Part shown: positions 50,964-59,609 of the stretch, piece after piece
Position numbering within the stretch: the stretch's first letter is position 1
Layout: each line of letters starts with the position of its first letter
NCBI RefSeq assembly: GCF_014195095.1
Contig: NZ_JACIBC010000002.1
Location: forward strand, 434,001-498,000
Reading direction: 5' to 3'
Length of the DNA: 64,000 nucleotides
Source: Rhizobium sp. BK602
GTDB taxonomy: Bacteria; Pseudomonadota; Alphaproteobacteria; Rhizobiales; Rhizobiaceae
The notes under the pieces: generated by a model
Databases searched by the model: none
Told to the model about the DNA's origin: nothing
Seen by the model: the letters and a program-made list of their open reading frames with translations, nothing else
Made by a program: the position numbers and the translations under genes

Positions 50964-51596
50964 ATGGAAGGCGCGGTTTCGAAGGGTGAGTTCGCCGCCA
51001 TCATCGGTGTTACTCCGGGGCGCATCAGCCAGTACATTGCGGCGGGCAAAATCACGCCTGCCGCTTTGATCGGTATAGGGCGCAACGCGAAGATCGATGT
51101 CGAGCGCGCCAAGGCCGACCTGCGCGGCACCCTCGATATCTCGCAGCGCCTCGGCAATGGGATCGACACTCGACTCGACCCGGATCTACCGTTCGATCGA
51201 CCCTCACAGCCGACTGGACGGACGATACCGCCGGCCCCGAGCGTCGACAACGACATCAAGGCGCAGAAGCTTGAGCAGCTCCGGCGTATCAATCGCAACG
51301 GGGCAATCGCGGAAGCGCAGCAACGTGGCCAGCTTGTGGATGCCGAGGCATCGCGGGCAGAGCGCGCAAAGATCGCCGGGACGATGCTGCAGGTGTTTGA
51401 AGGCGGTCTGGCCGAGATCGCATCAGCCATCTCCGCCGAATATAAGGTGCCGCAGCGCGACATCCTGCATTTGATGCGCAAGAAATTCCGCGACGTACGC
51501 GCAAAGGCAGCCGAGCAGATGCGCAAGCAGGCGGTCGAGCTTTCGGAGACTGTGGAAACCGAACTGGCGGCCGACGATATCGAAAGCCTGAACTGA
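50964..51596 (+). CDS. Terminase small subunit
   Basis: 210 aa. An N-terminal HTH of the Nu1/MerR type, SKGEFAAIIGVTPGRISQYIAAGKITPAALIGIGRNAKIDVERAKADL, recognises packaging DNA. A central helix (QKLEQLRRINRNGAIAEAQQRGQLVDAEASRAERAKIAGTML) oligomerises. The end (RKQAVELSETVETELAADD) should bind the large subunit. Confidence 0.85.
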   Translation: MEGAVSKGEFAAIIGVTPGRISQYIAAGKITPAALIGIGRNAKIDVERAKADLRGTLDISQRLGNGIDTRLDPDLPFDRPSQPTGRTIPPAPSVDNDIKAQKLEQLRRINRNGAIAEAQQRGQLVDAEASRAERAKIAGTMLQVFEGGLAEIASAISAEYKVPQRDILHLMRKKFRDVRAKAAEQMRKQAVELSETVETELAADDIESLN

Positions 51597-51597
51597 C

Positions 51598-53541
51598 ATG
51601 ACGTCTGTCATTGTTGAGACAGCCAATTCCCGGCGCATCAGCTACGATGTCCTGGCGGAGATCCTGCAGCCGCCGCCCGAGGTCGACTACCTGGCCTGGG
51701 CCGAAGACAACATCGTCTTCTCGGAGCGTGAAAGCCCCTTTCCGGGTCATTACAATCGGAATCTCTTCCCATATTTCGACGAGGTTCTGAGGGCGCTGTC
51801 GCCTGACGATCCGTGCCGCACGGCCTCGGTGCGCGCCTCGGCGCAGATCGGCAAGACGGTCGTCGCCAACATCTTCACCTGCGGGTCCATCGAAATGGAC
51901 CCAGGCGATTTTCTCTACGTCCATCCGACAGAGAATAACGCCCAGCGCTGGTCGAAGATGAAGCTTGCGCCGATGCTGCGCAACACGACGGCCTTGTCGA
52001 AGCTCTTCCCGATGAAAAACCGGGATGGCCTCGACAGCGTACTTTACAAGGAGCGCGTCGACGGCCGCGGCGCCATCCAGATCTCCGGCGCGAATTCGCC
52101 GGCGTCGCTTTCCCAGGTGACGATGAAGCGACAGGTCCAGGACGACTTGTCAAAATGGGAAGTCAATGCCGGTGGCGATCCGGAAACGCAGGCCGACAGC
52201 CGGTCGCGTGCTCATGAGTTTGCCAAGATCCTGAAGATATCGACCCCGCTCGTCATGCCGGGGTGCAGGATCACCCGGAATTTCGAGGACGGCAGTCAGG
52301 AATATCCCTATGTGCCGTGCCCGCATTGCGACCATTTCCAGGTGCTGGAATGGGAAAACATGCTGGCGAACCTCGATGAGGACAGGCCGGAGAATGCGTG
52401 CTTTTCCTGTGTCGAATGCGGCGGCCTGATCGAGGAGCATCAACGCTCCGAGATGATGCAGCGCCTGGAGTTTCGGGCGCATAATCCCAAGGCCAAGCGC
52501 CAGCATCGGTCATTCTACATCTGGTCGGCCTATTCGGTGCTGCAGTCGTGGGAGCGAATTGCTCGCGAATGGCTGAATGCGAAAGGTGATCCGGCATCCG
52601 AGCAGACATTCCTGAACGACACGGTCGGCAAGGCCTATGTCACGTCAGGCGAGGCTCCGCCATGGGAGACACTGCGCGATCGCGGCGCGAACTCGGATTA
52701 TCAGAAGGGCCATATCCCTGCCGGATTCTTCATCGTCACGATCGGTATCGACTGCCAGGATGACCGTGTTGAATGGCAGGCTATCGCCTGGGGCAGGGAT
52801 CTTCGCAGAGCTGTCGTCGATTGTGGCCGCATTCCGGGCCATATTTCCGACAAGGCATGTCAGGATCGGCTCGACGCCATGCTGCTGCAGACCTGGCCGA
52901 ATAGCTACAGGCGGAAGCTCTGCGCCGACAAGATTGCGATCGACGGTAACGCTTGGACCGAAGATGTCTGGGAATGGGCTCGGCGTCATCCAGCGGCAAA
53001 AGTCATCATGGTCCGCGGCAGCAATACGGACAGCGCTCCCCTGACGCAGCGCGTCAAGAAAGAGCGAAACCATAAGACCGGCAAGCTGCTGAAGTACGCC
53101 AAGCGCTTCTATAACTTCAATGCCAGCGTCCTCAAAATGGCGCTCTATCGCAATGTCGCAAAACTGGACCCGTTGGAGCGGGGCTACGTCGCTTTCCCGA
53201 CCGGGCTGGACGACGATTATTACCAGCAGCTCACGGCCGAGCGTCGTGTTCCGAAGAAGCGAAAGGATGGCTTCACGGAATACAAGTGGGAAAAAGAAAA
53301 GACGCAAGCCAACGAAATGCTGGACACGATGAATCAGGCGGAGGCCGCCGCGATCCTCTACGGGATTCGCGATCTTCCTGAAGCGATCTGGGACAGGCTC
53401 GAAGCCGAGCGCGAGGCAGCGCCTCAGGAGGCGCAGCTCGATTTCGAAGAGGGGCTGTTCGCCGTCGCGGCGCCGGCCCCCCCGAAAAAACAGCCGACCA
53501 AGCCGGCAGAGAAAACAAACCGATGGCTCAATCGCAATTGA
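51598..53541 (+). CDS. Terminase large subunit, GpA family
   Basis: 647 aa, usual length for lambda gpA-like packaging motors. The head reads YLAWAEDNIVFSERESPFPGHYNRNLFPYFDEVLRAL, followed by a Walker-type loop ASAQIGKTVVANIF near residue 85. A zinc-binding insertion (PCPHCDHFQVLEW ... ACFSCVECGGLIEE) and the nuclease half with TIGIDCQDDRVEWQAIAWG follow. It pumps DNA into the prohead and cuts concatemers. Overlaps the portal gene by 19 nt. Confidence 0.94.
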   Translation: MTSVIVETANSRRISYDVLAEILQPPPEVDYLAWAEDNIVFSERESPFPGHYNRNLFPYFDEVLRALSPDDPCRTASVRASAQIGKTVVANIFTCGSIEMDPGDFLYVHPTENNAQRWSKMKLAPMLRNTTALSKLFPMKNRDGLDSVLYKERVDGRGAIQISGANSPASLSQVTMKRQVQDDLSKWEVNAGGDPETQADSRSRAHEFAKILKISTPLVMPGCRITRNFEDGSQEYPYVPCPHCDHFQVLEWENMLANLDEDRPENACFSCVECGGLIEEHQRSEMMQRLEFRAHNPKAKRQHRSFYIWSAYSVLQSWERIAREWLNAKGDPASEQTFLNDTVGKAYVTSGEAPPWETLRDRGANSDYQKGHIPAGFFIVTIGIDCQDDRVEWQAIAWGRDLRRAVVDCGRIPGHISDKACQDRLDAMLLQTWPNSYRRKLCADKIAIDGNAWTEDVWEWARRHPAAKVIMVRGSNTDSAPLTQRVKKERNHKTGKLLKYAKRFYNFNASVLKMALYRNVAKLDPLERGYVAFPTGLDDDYYQQLTAERRVPKKRKDGFTEYKWEKEKTQANEMLDTMNQAEAAAILYGIRDLPEAIWDRLEAEREAAPQEAQLDFEEGLFAVAAPAPPKKQPTKPAEKTNRWLNRN

Positions 53542-55151
53542 TCGGCTCGATCCTGGGTAGGATGCGATCGGCATTCGCTCCGGCGCAGCCGGTTCAGCCG
53601 CCGAAAACGCAGGCCTATCTGCGCGATACCCGCTCCGGCGTCATCGCCACGCGTCAGACCGTGCTTCGCGAGCATCGTGACGAAATCCGACGGGTGTGGG
53701 ATCGGACCGCCGCGCTGGCGATGGACATGATCCAGAATTCCGGCCGGCTGAAGGGGGCTTGCGATCAGATCATCGCCGATACCGTCGGCGTGGAACTGAC
53801 GTTGAACCCGCAGCCTGACCTGTCGGCGCTGGGATATAATGATGCCGAGCGCCGCGACTGGATCGCTCTCGTCAAGCGGCGCTGGAAGCAATGGGCCTGG
53901 AACAGGGCCGAATGCGATTTTCGCGGCAAGCTGACGATCCCGCAGATGGCGGATATCGGGCTGCGCTACTGGATCGCCTTCGGCGAAAGCCTGCCGATGA
54001 TCGCGCATATGAGCGATGCCGACCAGCGGCGCTACGGAATCGGCACCAGCACGAAGATGCTGATGGTGCCGCCGACGCGGCTGGTGCGCGACACACAGGA
54101 GGCGCTCGGGCTCTATCAGGGCGTGTTCCATGATGCCAACGGCCGCGCCGACGCTTACCGTTTCCGCTGGCGGCGCGACGGCATGACGGTCACCGAGGAT
54201 ATGCCGGTGCGGGATGCCCTTGGGCAATCGCTGATCGAGCATATCTTCGATCCGATGGACGCGACCGACGTGCGTGGCATATCGCTGCTGGCCCCGACCT
54301 TCCGTCGCTACATCCAGCATGAGATGCTGGATGACGCGACGCTGCAGACCTTCATCCTGCAGACGCTCTATGCCGTCACGTTGACCAGCGATGCGCCGAG
54401 CGCCGATGCGTTCGAGGCGTTGGAGGTGCTGAAGGAGGCGGCTCCGGATGCTGGCGCGGCCTTTGTCGGCGATTTCGCGGATTATCTGAAGGCGCGGATG
54501 GACCGGGCGATGGAAAGCCGCATCAGCATCGGCGCCGATCCCACCGTGTCGCATCTGGCGCCGGGCGAGGAGCTGAACTTTCGCTCGGCCAGCGTGCCGG
54601 GTGGCGAATACATGCCGTTCTCGACCAGCCTGTCGCGCGACACGGCGCGGGCGATGGGTATCACCCTCGGCGGCCTGACGATGGACCACAGCGACGCGAC
54701 CTATTCTGCGGTTCGCATGGAGACGTCGTCGATCTGGCCAGTGGTGCAGCGCCGGCGCGACCGCATCGCCGCGCCGCATTACCAGCTTGCCTACGAGAAC
54801 CTGCTCGACGAGGATATCTACACCGGCCGCATTCCTTTCAAGGGCGGCTATGAGGCTTTTGCAGCCAATCGTGACCGCGTCTGCTGGGCGCTGTGGCAGG
54901 GTCCGGCGAAGCCGACCGCCGACGATCAGAAATCCGCGAAGGCATCGAGCGAACGGATCGTCAACGGCACGACTACGCTGGCGCACGAATGTGCCGAGCT
55001 GGGGCTCGATCCGGAAGAGGTCTTCGAGCAGCGGATGCTGGAGCACCAGCGTTACGTCGACGCCGGCATGCCGTCGCCCTTCGAGCGCGGCATGCCGAGT
55101 GATCCGGTCATCGCGGACGAAGGGTCGAAAACCGGAGGGGCATCGCAATGA
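53523..55151 (+). CDS. Portal protein (lambda gpB family)
   Basis: 542 aa. RVWDRTAALAMDMIQNSGRLKGACDQIIADTVGVELTLNPQPD, FGESLPMIAHM and HIFDPMDATDVRGISLLAPTFRRYIQHEMLDDATLQTFILQTLYAVTL are lambda-type portal blocks. A dodecameric ring at one capsid vertex. Normal length. ATGA overlap with the gpW-like gene downstream. Confidence 0.94.
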   Translation: MAQSQLIGSILGRMRSAFAPAQPVQPPKTQAYLRDTRSGVIATRQTVLREHRDEIRRVWDRTAALAMDMIQNSGRLKGACDQIIADTVGVELTLNPQPDLSALGYNDAERRDWIALVKRRWKQWAWNRAECDFRGKLTIPQMADIGLRYWIAFGESLPMIAHMSDADQRRYGIGTSTKMLMVPPTRLVRDTQEALGLYQGVFHDANGRADAYRFRWRRDGMTVTEDMPVRDALGQSLIEHIFDPMDATDVRGISLLAPTFRRYIQHEMLDDATLQTFILQTLYAVTLTSDAPSADAFEALEVLKEAAPDAGAAFVGDFADYLKARMDRAMESRISIGADPTVSHLAPGEELNFRSASVPGGEYMPFSTSLSRDTARAMGITLGGLTMDHSDATYSAVRMETSSIWPVVQRRRDRIAAPHYQLAYENLLDEDIYTGRIPFKGGYEAFAANRDRVCWALWQGPAKPTADDQKSAKASSERIVNGTTTLAHECAELGLDPEEVFEQRMLEHQRYVDAGMPSPFERGMPSDPVIADEGSKTGGASQ

Positions 55152-55420
55152 ACATGGTCACCATCAACGGCGTTGCCGTCGATACGGCCGATCCCTGCGC
55201 ACTTTATCAGGCGCTCTATGCCGTCAAAGTGCGTCGTCTTGCCGGCGAGCAGGTGACCGAGACGGAAATCCGCTCGCCCGTCGGGCAGCGCCGCATCCAG
55301 ATCGCCAGCGTCAGCATGGCCGATCTCGATGACGAGCTGAACCGGCTGGCTGACGCCTGCTCGAAGAAGAACGGCGGCAAGCGCCGGCGCTACGCAAAGG
55401 GCATCCGCTGGGACTGCTGA
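55148..55420 (+). CDS. gpW-like head-tail joining protein
   Basis: 90 aa. The segment YQALYAVKVRRLAGEQVTETEIRSPVGQRRIQIASVSMADLDDELNRLADAC matches the lambda gpW pattern (helix, beta-hairpin, helix), and the basic tail KKNGGKRRRYAKGIRWDC resembles its C-terminus. In lambda it caps the portal; there it lies just before portal rather than after. Confidence 0.8.
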   Translation: MNMVTINGVAVDTADPCALYQALYAVKVRRLAGEQVTETEIRSPVGQRRIQIASVSMADLDDELNRLADACSKKNGGKRRRYAKGIRWDC

Positions 55421-55432
55421 AAGGATCGATTC

Positions 55433-56503
55433 ATGTCACTTCTCGTGAATGGCGAACTCGTGCTGTACGGGTTCGTCGGCGACAGCTTCTGGGATGTCGG
55501 CTTCACCTCGCGCGAGGTTATCGATGCGCTCGCGGAGATCGGCCGCGATGCGGATCTGACCGTGCGCATCAATTCCGGCGGCGGCTACATCGACGACGGC
55601 ATCGCCATCTTCAATGCGCTCTCCGCCCATAAGGGCAAGGTGACCGTCATCGTCGACGCGCTCGCCGCTTCCAGCGCGTCCATCATCGCGATGGCCGGCG
55701 AGGAGCGCATCATGCGCAAGGGCGCGATGCTGATGATCCATGATCCGGCCAATGTCGTCTGGGGTACTGCCTCCGACATGGAGAAGATGGCCGCGACGCT
55801 GGAGAAATACGCCGTCAACATGGTCGGCATCTATGCCGACGTCAGCGGCGAAGATCCCGACGATATCCGCGCCGACATGAAGGAAGAGCTCTGGCTCGAC
55901 GCCGACGAGGCTGTCGAGCGTGGCTATGCCACGGCGGTCAACGACAACAAGTCGAAGACTGCCGCCGCGCATGATTATCGCGTCTATGCGCATGCGCCGG
56001 ATCGCCTGGTTGCGCTTTCCAGCAAGAAAAACTGGTCTCATTCCGAGGCTCGTCAGAAGGCTCCGGCGTCCGCCGCGGCCGAACCCCGTCAATCGAAGGA
56101 GAAATCCATGCCGACGGATAACACTGCGGCGGACGCAAATGCCGCCGAACATGAAAAGGCCGTGGCGGAAGCCGCCACCAAGGCCGGCGCGGACGCAAAA
56201 GCCCGCATCAAGGCCATCACCGGCAGCGAGGAAGCGAAAGGCCGAGAAGCCCTGGCGGAACATTTCGCCTTCGATACCGACATGACGCCGGAAGCGGCGC
56301 TCGCCGCTCTTTCCAAATCTCCGAAGGCCAGCACGCAGGAGCAGAAGCCGGCGGCCGATGGCCAGTGGGGCAGCTACGCCGCCCGTCGTCTTGCCGCGGC
56401 GGGCCTCGCCACGCCGGAAGCCGGACAGGATGCCGACAAGAAGGCCGCCAGCCGGGCGATCCTGGCCGAGGCGGTCGATCGCACCAACAAGCGCCGCAAG
56501 TAA
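55433..56503 (+). CDS. Head maturation protease (ClpP-like) with C-terminal scaffold
   Basis: 356 aa. Protease domain about residues 1-190: VRINSGGGYIDDGIAIFNAL, ALAASSASIIAMAGEERIMRKGAMLMIHDP (Ser nucleophile in AASSAS, His in MIHDP) and WLDADEAVERGYA. The rest is acidic and helical, scaffold-like. An internal ATG at 56108 behind GAAGGAGAAA probably produces the scaffold alone, as lambda C/Nu3 do. Confidence 0.9.
   Translation: MSLLVNGELVLYGFVGDSFWDVGFTSREVIDALAEIGRDADLTVRINSGGGYIDDGIAIFNALSAHKGKVTVIVDALAASSASIIAMAGEERIMRKGAMLMIHDPANVVWGTASDMEKMAATLEKYAVNMVGIYADVSGEDPDDIRADMKEELWLDADEAVERGYATAVNDNKSKTAAAHDYRVYAHAPDRLVALSSKKNWSHSEARQKAPASAAAEPRQSKEKSMPTDNTAADANAAEHEKAVAEAATKAGADAKARIKAITGSEEAKGREALAEHFAFDTDMTPEAALAALSKSPKASTQEQKPAADGQWGSYAARRLAAAGLATPEAGQDADKKAASRAILAEAVDRTNKRRK
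56108..56503 (+). CDS. Nested scaffold protein (internal start)
   Basis: 131 aa in the same frame as the protease. ATG 56108 has GAAGGAG with optimal spacing, unusual inside a coding region. The protein is Ala/Glu/Lys-rich (EHEKAVAEAATKAGADAKARIKAITGSEEAKG), consistent with a capsid scaffold that is removed by the protease. Expression is inferred. Confidence 0.62.
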   Translation: MPTDNTAADANAAEHEKAVAEAATKAGADAKARIKAITGSEEAKGREALAEHFAFDTDMTPEAALAALSKSPKASTQEQKPAADGQWGSYAARRLAAAGLATPEAGQDADKKAASRAILAEAVDRTNKRRK

Positions 56504-56515
56504 GGAGGCAGCGTC

Positions 56516-57157
56516 ATGACCATCATTCTTTCCGACGATCGCCATACCGCGGCGAGCTATATCGTCTCCGAGGCCAACGGCTTTCGCTCCCGCGAGGTCG
56601 GCATCATCGCCAGCGGTGCCGGTGTGCTGAAGGCCGGCACGGTGCTCGGCAAGGCGGTACTTGGAACCGCAACCGCAGCCGCCAAGGCCGGCGGCAATAC
56701 CGGCAACGGCACCATCTCCGCTGTGACGCTGCTCGATGGCGCGAAAGTCGGCGTCTATAAGCTGCGATTCACCGCCGCAACCACATGGTCGCTGGTCGAT
56801 CCGGATGGTTTCGAGATCGGTGAAGGCGCCAATGGTGTCGCGAATGCCAACGATCTCGCCTTCACGACGACTGCCGGCGGCACGGCCTTCATCGCCGGCG
56901 ACGGCTTCGATATCACCGTTGCGGCCGGGACTGAAAAGCTGAAGCCGTTCGCTCCGTCCGCGGTCGACGGTTCCCAGCACGCGGTCGCCATCCTCTTCGA
57001 AGGATGCGACGCAACCTCCGCCGACGTTCGCCGTACCTATACGGCCCGCGACAGCGAGGTGCAGGTCGACATGCTGACCTGGCCGGAAGGCATCACCGAT
57101 CCCCAGAAAACCGCCGCGCTCGCCTCCCTGGCCGCGCTGGGCATCATCGCCCGATAG
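56516..57157 (+). CDS. Head decoration protein
   Basis: 213 aa. GpD-like start (DRHTAASYIVSEANGFRSREVGIIASGAGVLKAGTVLGKA) with an inserted Ala/Gly-rich beta domain (YKLRFTAATTWSLVDPDGFEIGEG onward). It ends AILFEGCDATSADVRRTYTARDSEVQVDMLTWPEG. Trimers stabilise the expanded capsid. About double the size of lambda gpD because of the insertion. Confidence 0.85.
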   Translation: MTIILSDDRHTAASYIVSEANGFRSREVGIIASGAGVLKAGTVLGKAVLGTATAAAKAGGNTGNGTISAVTLLDGAKVGVYKLRFTAATTWSLVDPDGFEIGEGANGVANANDLAFTTTAGGTAFIAGDGFDITVAAGTEKLKPFAPSAVDGSQHAVAILFEGCDATSADVRRTYTARDSEVQVDMLTWPEGITDPQKTAALASLAALGIIAR

Positions 57158-57171
57158 GAGGGGCGCGATCC

Positions 57172-58200
57172 ATGGCACTTGTCGTAGATATCTTCAACCA
57201 GAACGCCTTCGGCGTCGTCGAGTTTCAGGAGGAAGTCGTCGAGCGTGTCGACTTCCGTCCGCAGCTGCTCGGCTCCCTCAACCTGTTCGAGCCGATCTAT
57301 TCCCGCTCGCGCATGATCGCGATCGCCGACCGCAACGGCGTGCTGAACCTGATCCCGACCTCTGAGAACGGCGCTGCGCCGGCAGAGCTGATCCCGACCG
57401 GCGCCAATGTCCGTGCCTTCCAGGCCGTTCGTCTCGCAAAGGGTTCGACCATCTACATGATCTCCATCGCCGAGGTGCTGGCGCTTCCCTTCGATCAGCA
57501 GACGCGCGACATTACGCGGGAGGTGGCCGAACGGCAGGCGAAGATCATGGAGGATATGGAGCTGACCTGGGAGCATATGCGTTTCGGCGCCATCCAGGGC
57601 CGCGTCCTCGATGCCGATGGCACGACGGTGCTGCGCGACTGGTATTCGGAATGGGGCATCGCAGAGCCGGCCGAGATCGATTTCGAGCTCGACAATGCCG
57701 ATACCGACGTCCGCAAGAAGTGCCGCGATGTAGGTCGCGTCATGCAGAGGGCGGGGAAGGGCGCATGGAGCCCGTCAGCGCGCATCGGCGCCCTGGTCGG
57801 CGACACCTTTTTCGACTTGCTGGTGAACCATCCGCAGATCAAGGAGACCAAGATCAGCACCAACCGCGCGGCGATGCTGGAAGACATCGAGGGCTACTCC
57901 GCCATCGAGATCGAGAATATCACCTTCATCAACTATCGCGGCACGGATGACGGTTCGACCATCGCCATCGGCACCGACAAGGCCCGCTTTTTCCCGATCG
58001 GCGTTCGCGGCGCCTTCCAGGTGGGTTGGGCACCGGCCAGCGAGTTCAAGTCTGGCCTCAACAGGCCGGGCCAGCCGGTGGTCGGCCTGCTTCTGTCCGA
58101 TCCGTCCGGTCGCGACGAATGGGACCGTGTCGAGAACTACAGCTATCCGCTGTTCATCTGCACCCGGCCCGAGATGCTTCAGCGCGCCAAGGCGGCCTGA
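57172..58200 (+). CDS. Major capsid protein (gpE family)
   Basis: 342 aa from ATG 57172. IFNQNAFGVVEFQEEVVERVDFRPQLLGSLNLFEP and SRMIAIADRNGVLNLIPTSENGAAPAELIP open the HK97-type capsid fold of lambda gpE. FFPIGVRGAFQVGWAPASEF and YSYPLFICTRPEMLQRAKAA close it. Spaced 14 bp after the decoration gene. Confidence 0.94.
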   Translation: MALVVDIFNQNAFGVVEFQEEVVERVDFRPQLLGSLNLFEPIYSRSRMIAIADRNGVLNLIPTSENGAAPAELIPTGANVRAFQAVRLAKGSTIYMISIAEVLALPFDQQTRDITREVAERQAKIMEDMELTWEHMRFGAIQGRVLDADGTTVLRDWYSEWGIAEPAEIDFELDNADTDVRKKCRDVGRVMQRAGKGAWSPSARIGALVGDTFFDLLVNHPQIKETKISTNRAAMLEDIEGYSAIEIENITFINYRGTDDGSTIAIGTDKARFFPIGVRGAFQVGWAPASEFKSGLNRPGQPVVGLLLSDPSGRDEWDRVENYSYPLFICTRPEMLQRAKAA

Positions 58201-58267
58201 TCATTCCTGGGGCGGCGCATGCCGCCGCCTCATTCCCTCTCCCTGCTGATCTGAGGCCATTATAATC

Positions 58268-58672
58268 ATGGACTGGACTTCCGCTCTGGCAGGCATGGAG
58301 GAGACCTGCGCCGACGTCTTCGACGTCACGCCCTGCCGGCTTCAGCCTCGCACCAATGGTCGCTCCAATGGTCGTTCGGTCAATCATTCCGAGCAGAACG
58401 ATCCGGAGCGTGCGGCCTTTGACTTCATGGGCACGCTGGAACTGGGGCCGCCGTCGACGAAGGTCTGGCGGCATCTGTCTCCCGATCCCGGCGACGCGGG
58501 CAATCGCAGCGATACGGTTTCCTACGATGCCGTCCTGACGGCGCATACGGGCGGCTGGCCCTACAAGCCTGTGCGCGGCGATTTCTTCATCGTTGGAAAC
58601 GACACCTGGCGCATCGCCTCCATTCTTCCCGACGGCACGGTGCGTCCTGCCTTTTTGCTGGTGAGAGCCTGA
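58268..58672 (+). CDS. Head-tail joining protein (gpFII-like)
   Basis: 134 aa. Beta-rich with AFDFMGTLELGPPSTKVWRHLSPDPGDAGNR, then PYKPVRGDFFIVGNDTWRIASILPDGTVRPAFLLVRA. Position after the capsid gene and size fit a neck protein. Stop overlaps the next ATG (TGATG). Confidence 0.65.
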   Translation: MDWTSALAGMEETCADVFDVTPCRLQPRTNGRSNGRSVNHSEQNDPERAAFDFMGTLELGPPSTKVWRHLSPDPGDAGNRSDTVSYDAVLTAHTGGWPYKPVRGDFFIVGNDTWRIASILPDGTVRPAFLLVRA

Positions 58673-59382
58673 TGCTTGCGGCCGAAGCCCTTCGCCTGTC
58701 CGCGATCGAGATATTGTCGCCGACGGCGGTGCAGGAAAGTGGACCCTATCCGACGCTTGCCGGGTATCGCGTCTATGACAGCCGCGCCGTCGCGCTGGAA
58801 GACCTCGATCAGGACGGACCCTATACGCCCGTCCTGTCGCTCTACACGCCGGAAAGCGGCGTCAAGCTGCGCGGCCCTCATGCCGCCGCAGATGATACCG
58901 AGGCGGAAGCGGTCCTGGAGATCGTCGCCGAACTGGCGGTCTCAGCCACGGACAATGGCGTGACCTATGCCGACGCCCTGGCAAGCGCCGATCCCGAAGC
59001 CCGCCTCGTGCTGGCGGCGCTCTGCGCGCAGGTGCGGAGGCTGCTGGAACGCAGCCAGGCCGGCGGCTTGTGGCGGCGGCTGGTCCGGCAGATCACGGAC
59101 ACGGATTACAAGACCTTCGCCGTGCCGGAACTGGGCCTGCGCTGGCATCGCGTCACGATCCGCATGCATTGCGAGATCCGCGACGACGATTTCGACATGA
59201 CGGCCGGCGGGCTGCCGGAGCCGATCAAGTCGCTCTACGAGGCCCTGCCGGACGATTCCTACGCGAAGGAAAAGCTCGGCGTTCTTGCCGCCCATTTCGA
59301 TCCCGAACTTCTGCCGCAGTTGCAGCAGGTTCGTATCACCACCGGTCCGGTGACATCGGGATCGGACGATCTTTCGCCCTGA
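58672..59382 (+). CDS. Neck / tail-terminator protein
   Basis: 236 aa. Begins ALRLSAIEILSPTAVQESGPYPTLAGYRVYDSRAVALEDLDQDGPYTPVLSLYTPES, a pattern of tail-terminator proteins of myovirus-type prophages. The later helices contain LVLAALCAQVRRLLERSQAGG and RVTIRMHCEIRDDDFD. Specific fold not confirmed. Confidence 0.55.
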   Translation: MLAAEALRLSAIEILSPTAVQESGPYPTLAGYRVYDSRAVALEDLDQDGPYTPVLSLYTPESGVKLRGPHAAADDTEAEAVLEIVAELAVSATDNGVTYADALASADPEARLVLAALCAQVRRLLERSQAGGLWRRLVRQITDTDYKTFAVPELGLRWHRVTIRMHCEIRDDDFDMTAGGLPEPIKSLYEALPDDSYAKEKLGVLAAHFDPELLPQLQQVRITTGPVTSGSDDLSP

Positions 59383-59396
59383 CATTGGAGCCTGTC

Positions 59397-59609
59397 ATGC
59401 CCGACGACATTTACGTGCCGCGCGACGGTGCGCGCATTCCCATGCCCGGCAATGCCGGCGACTGGCCTGCCGACGGACGGCCGATCAATCCGCTCAGCCC
59501 CTACGAGCGCCGCCTGAAGCAGGATGGCGATCTCGTCCTCAAACCCGCAGCAACCGCCGCATCCTCGAAGAAGGGGCAGGGCGGCGATACCGGAGGTGAC
59601 CAATCATGA
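59397..59609 (+). CDS. DUF2635 small tail-region protein
   Basis: 70 aa from ATG 59397. DIYVPRDGARIPMPGNAGDWPADGRPINPLSPYERRLKQDGDLVL is the DUF2635 pattern seen just before the sheath gene in Mu-like phages, where its role is unknown. Ser/Gly-rich tail. ATGA overlap with the sheath gene. Confidence 0.75.
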   Translation: MPDDIYVPRDGARIPMPGNAGDWPADGRPINPLSPYERRLKQDGDLVLKPAATAASSKKGQGGDTGGDQS

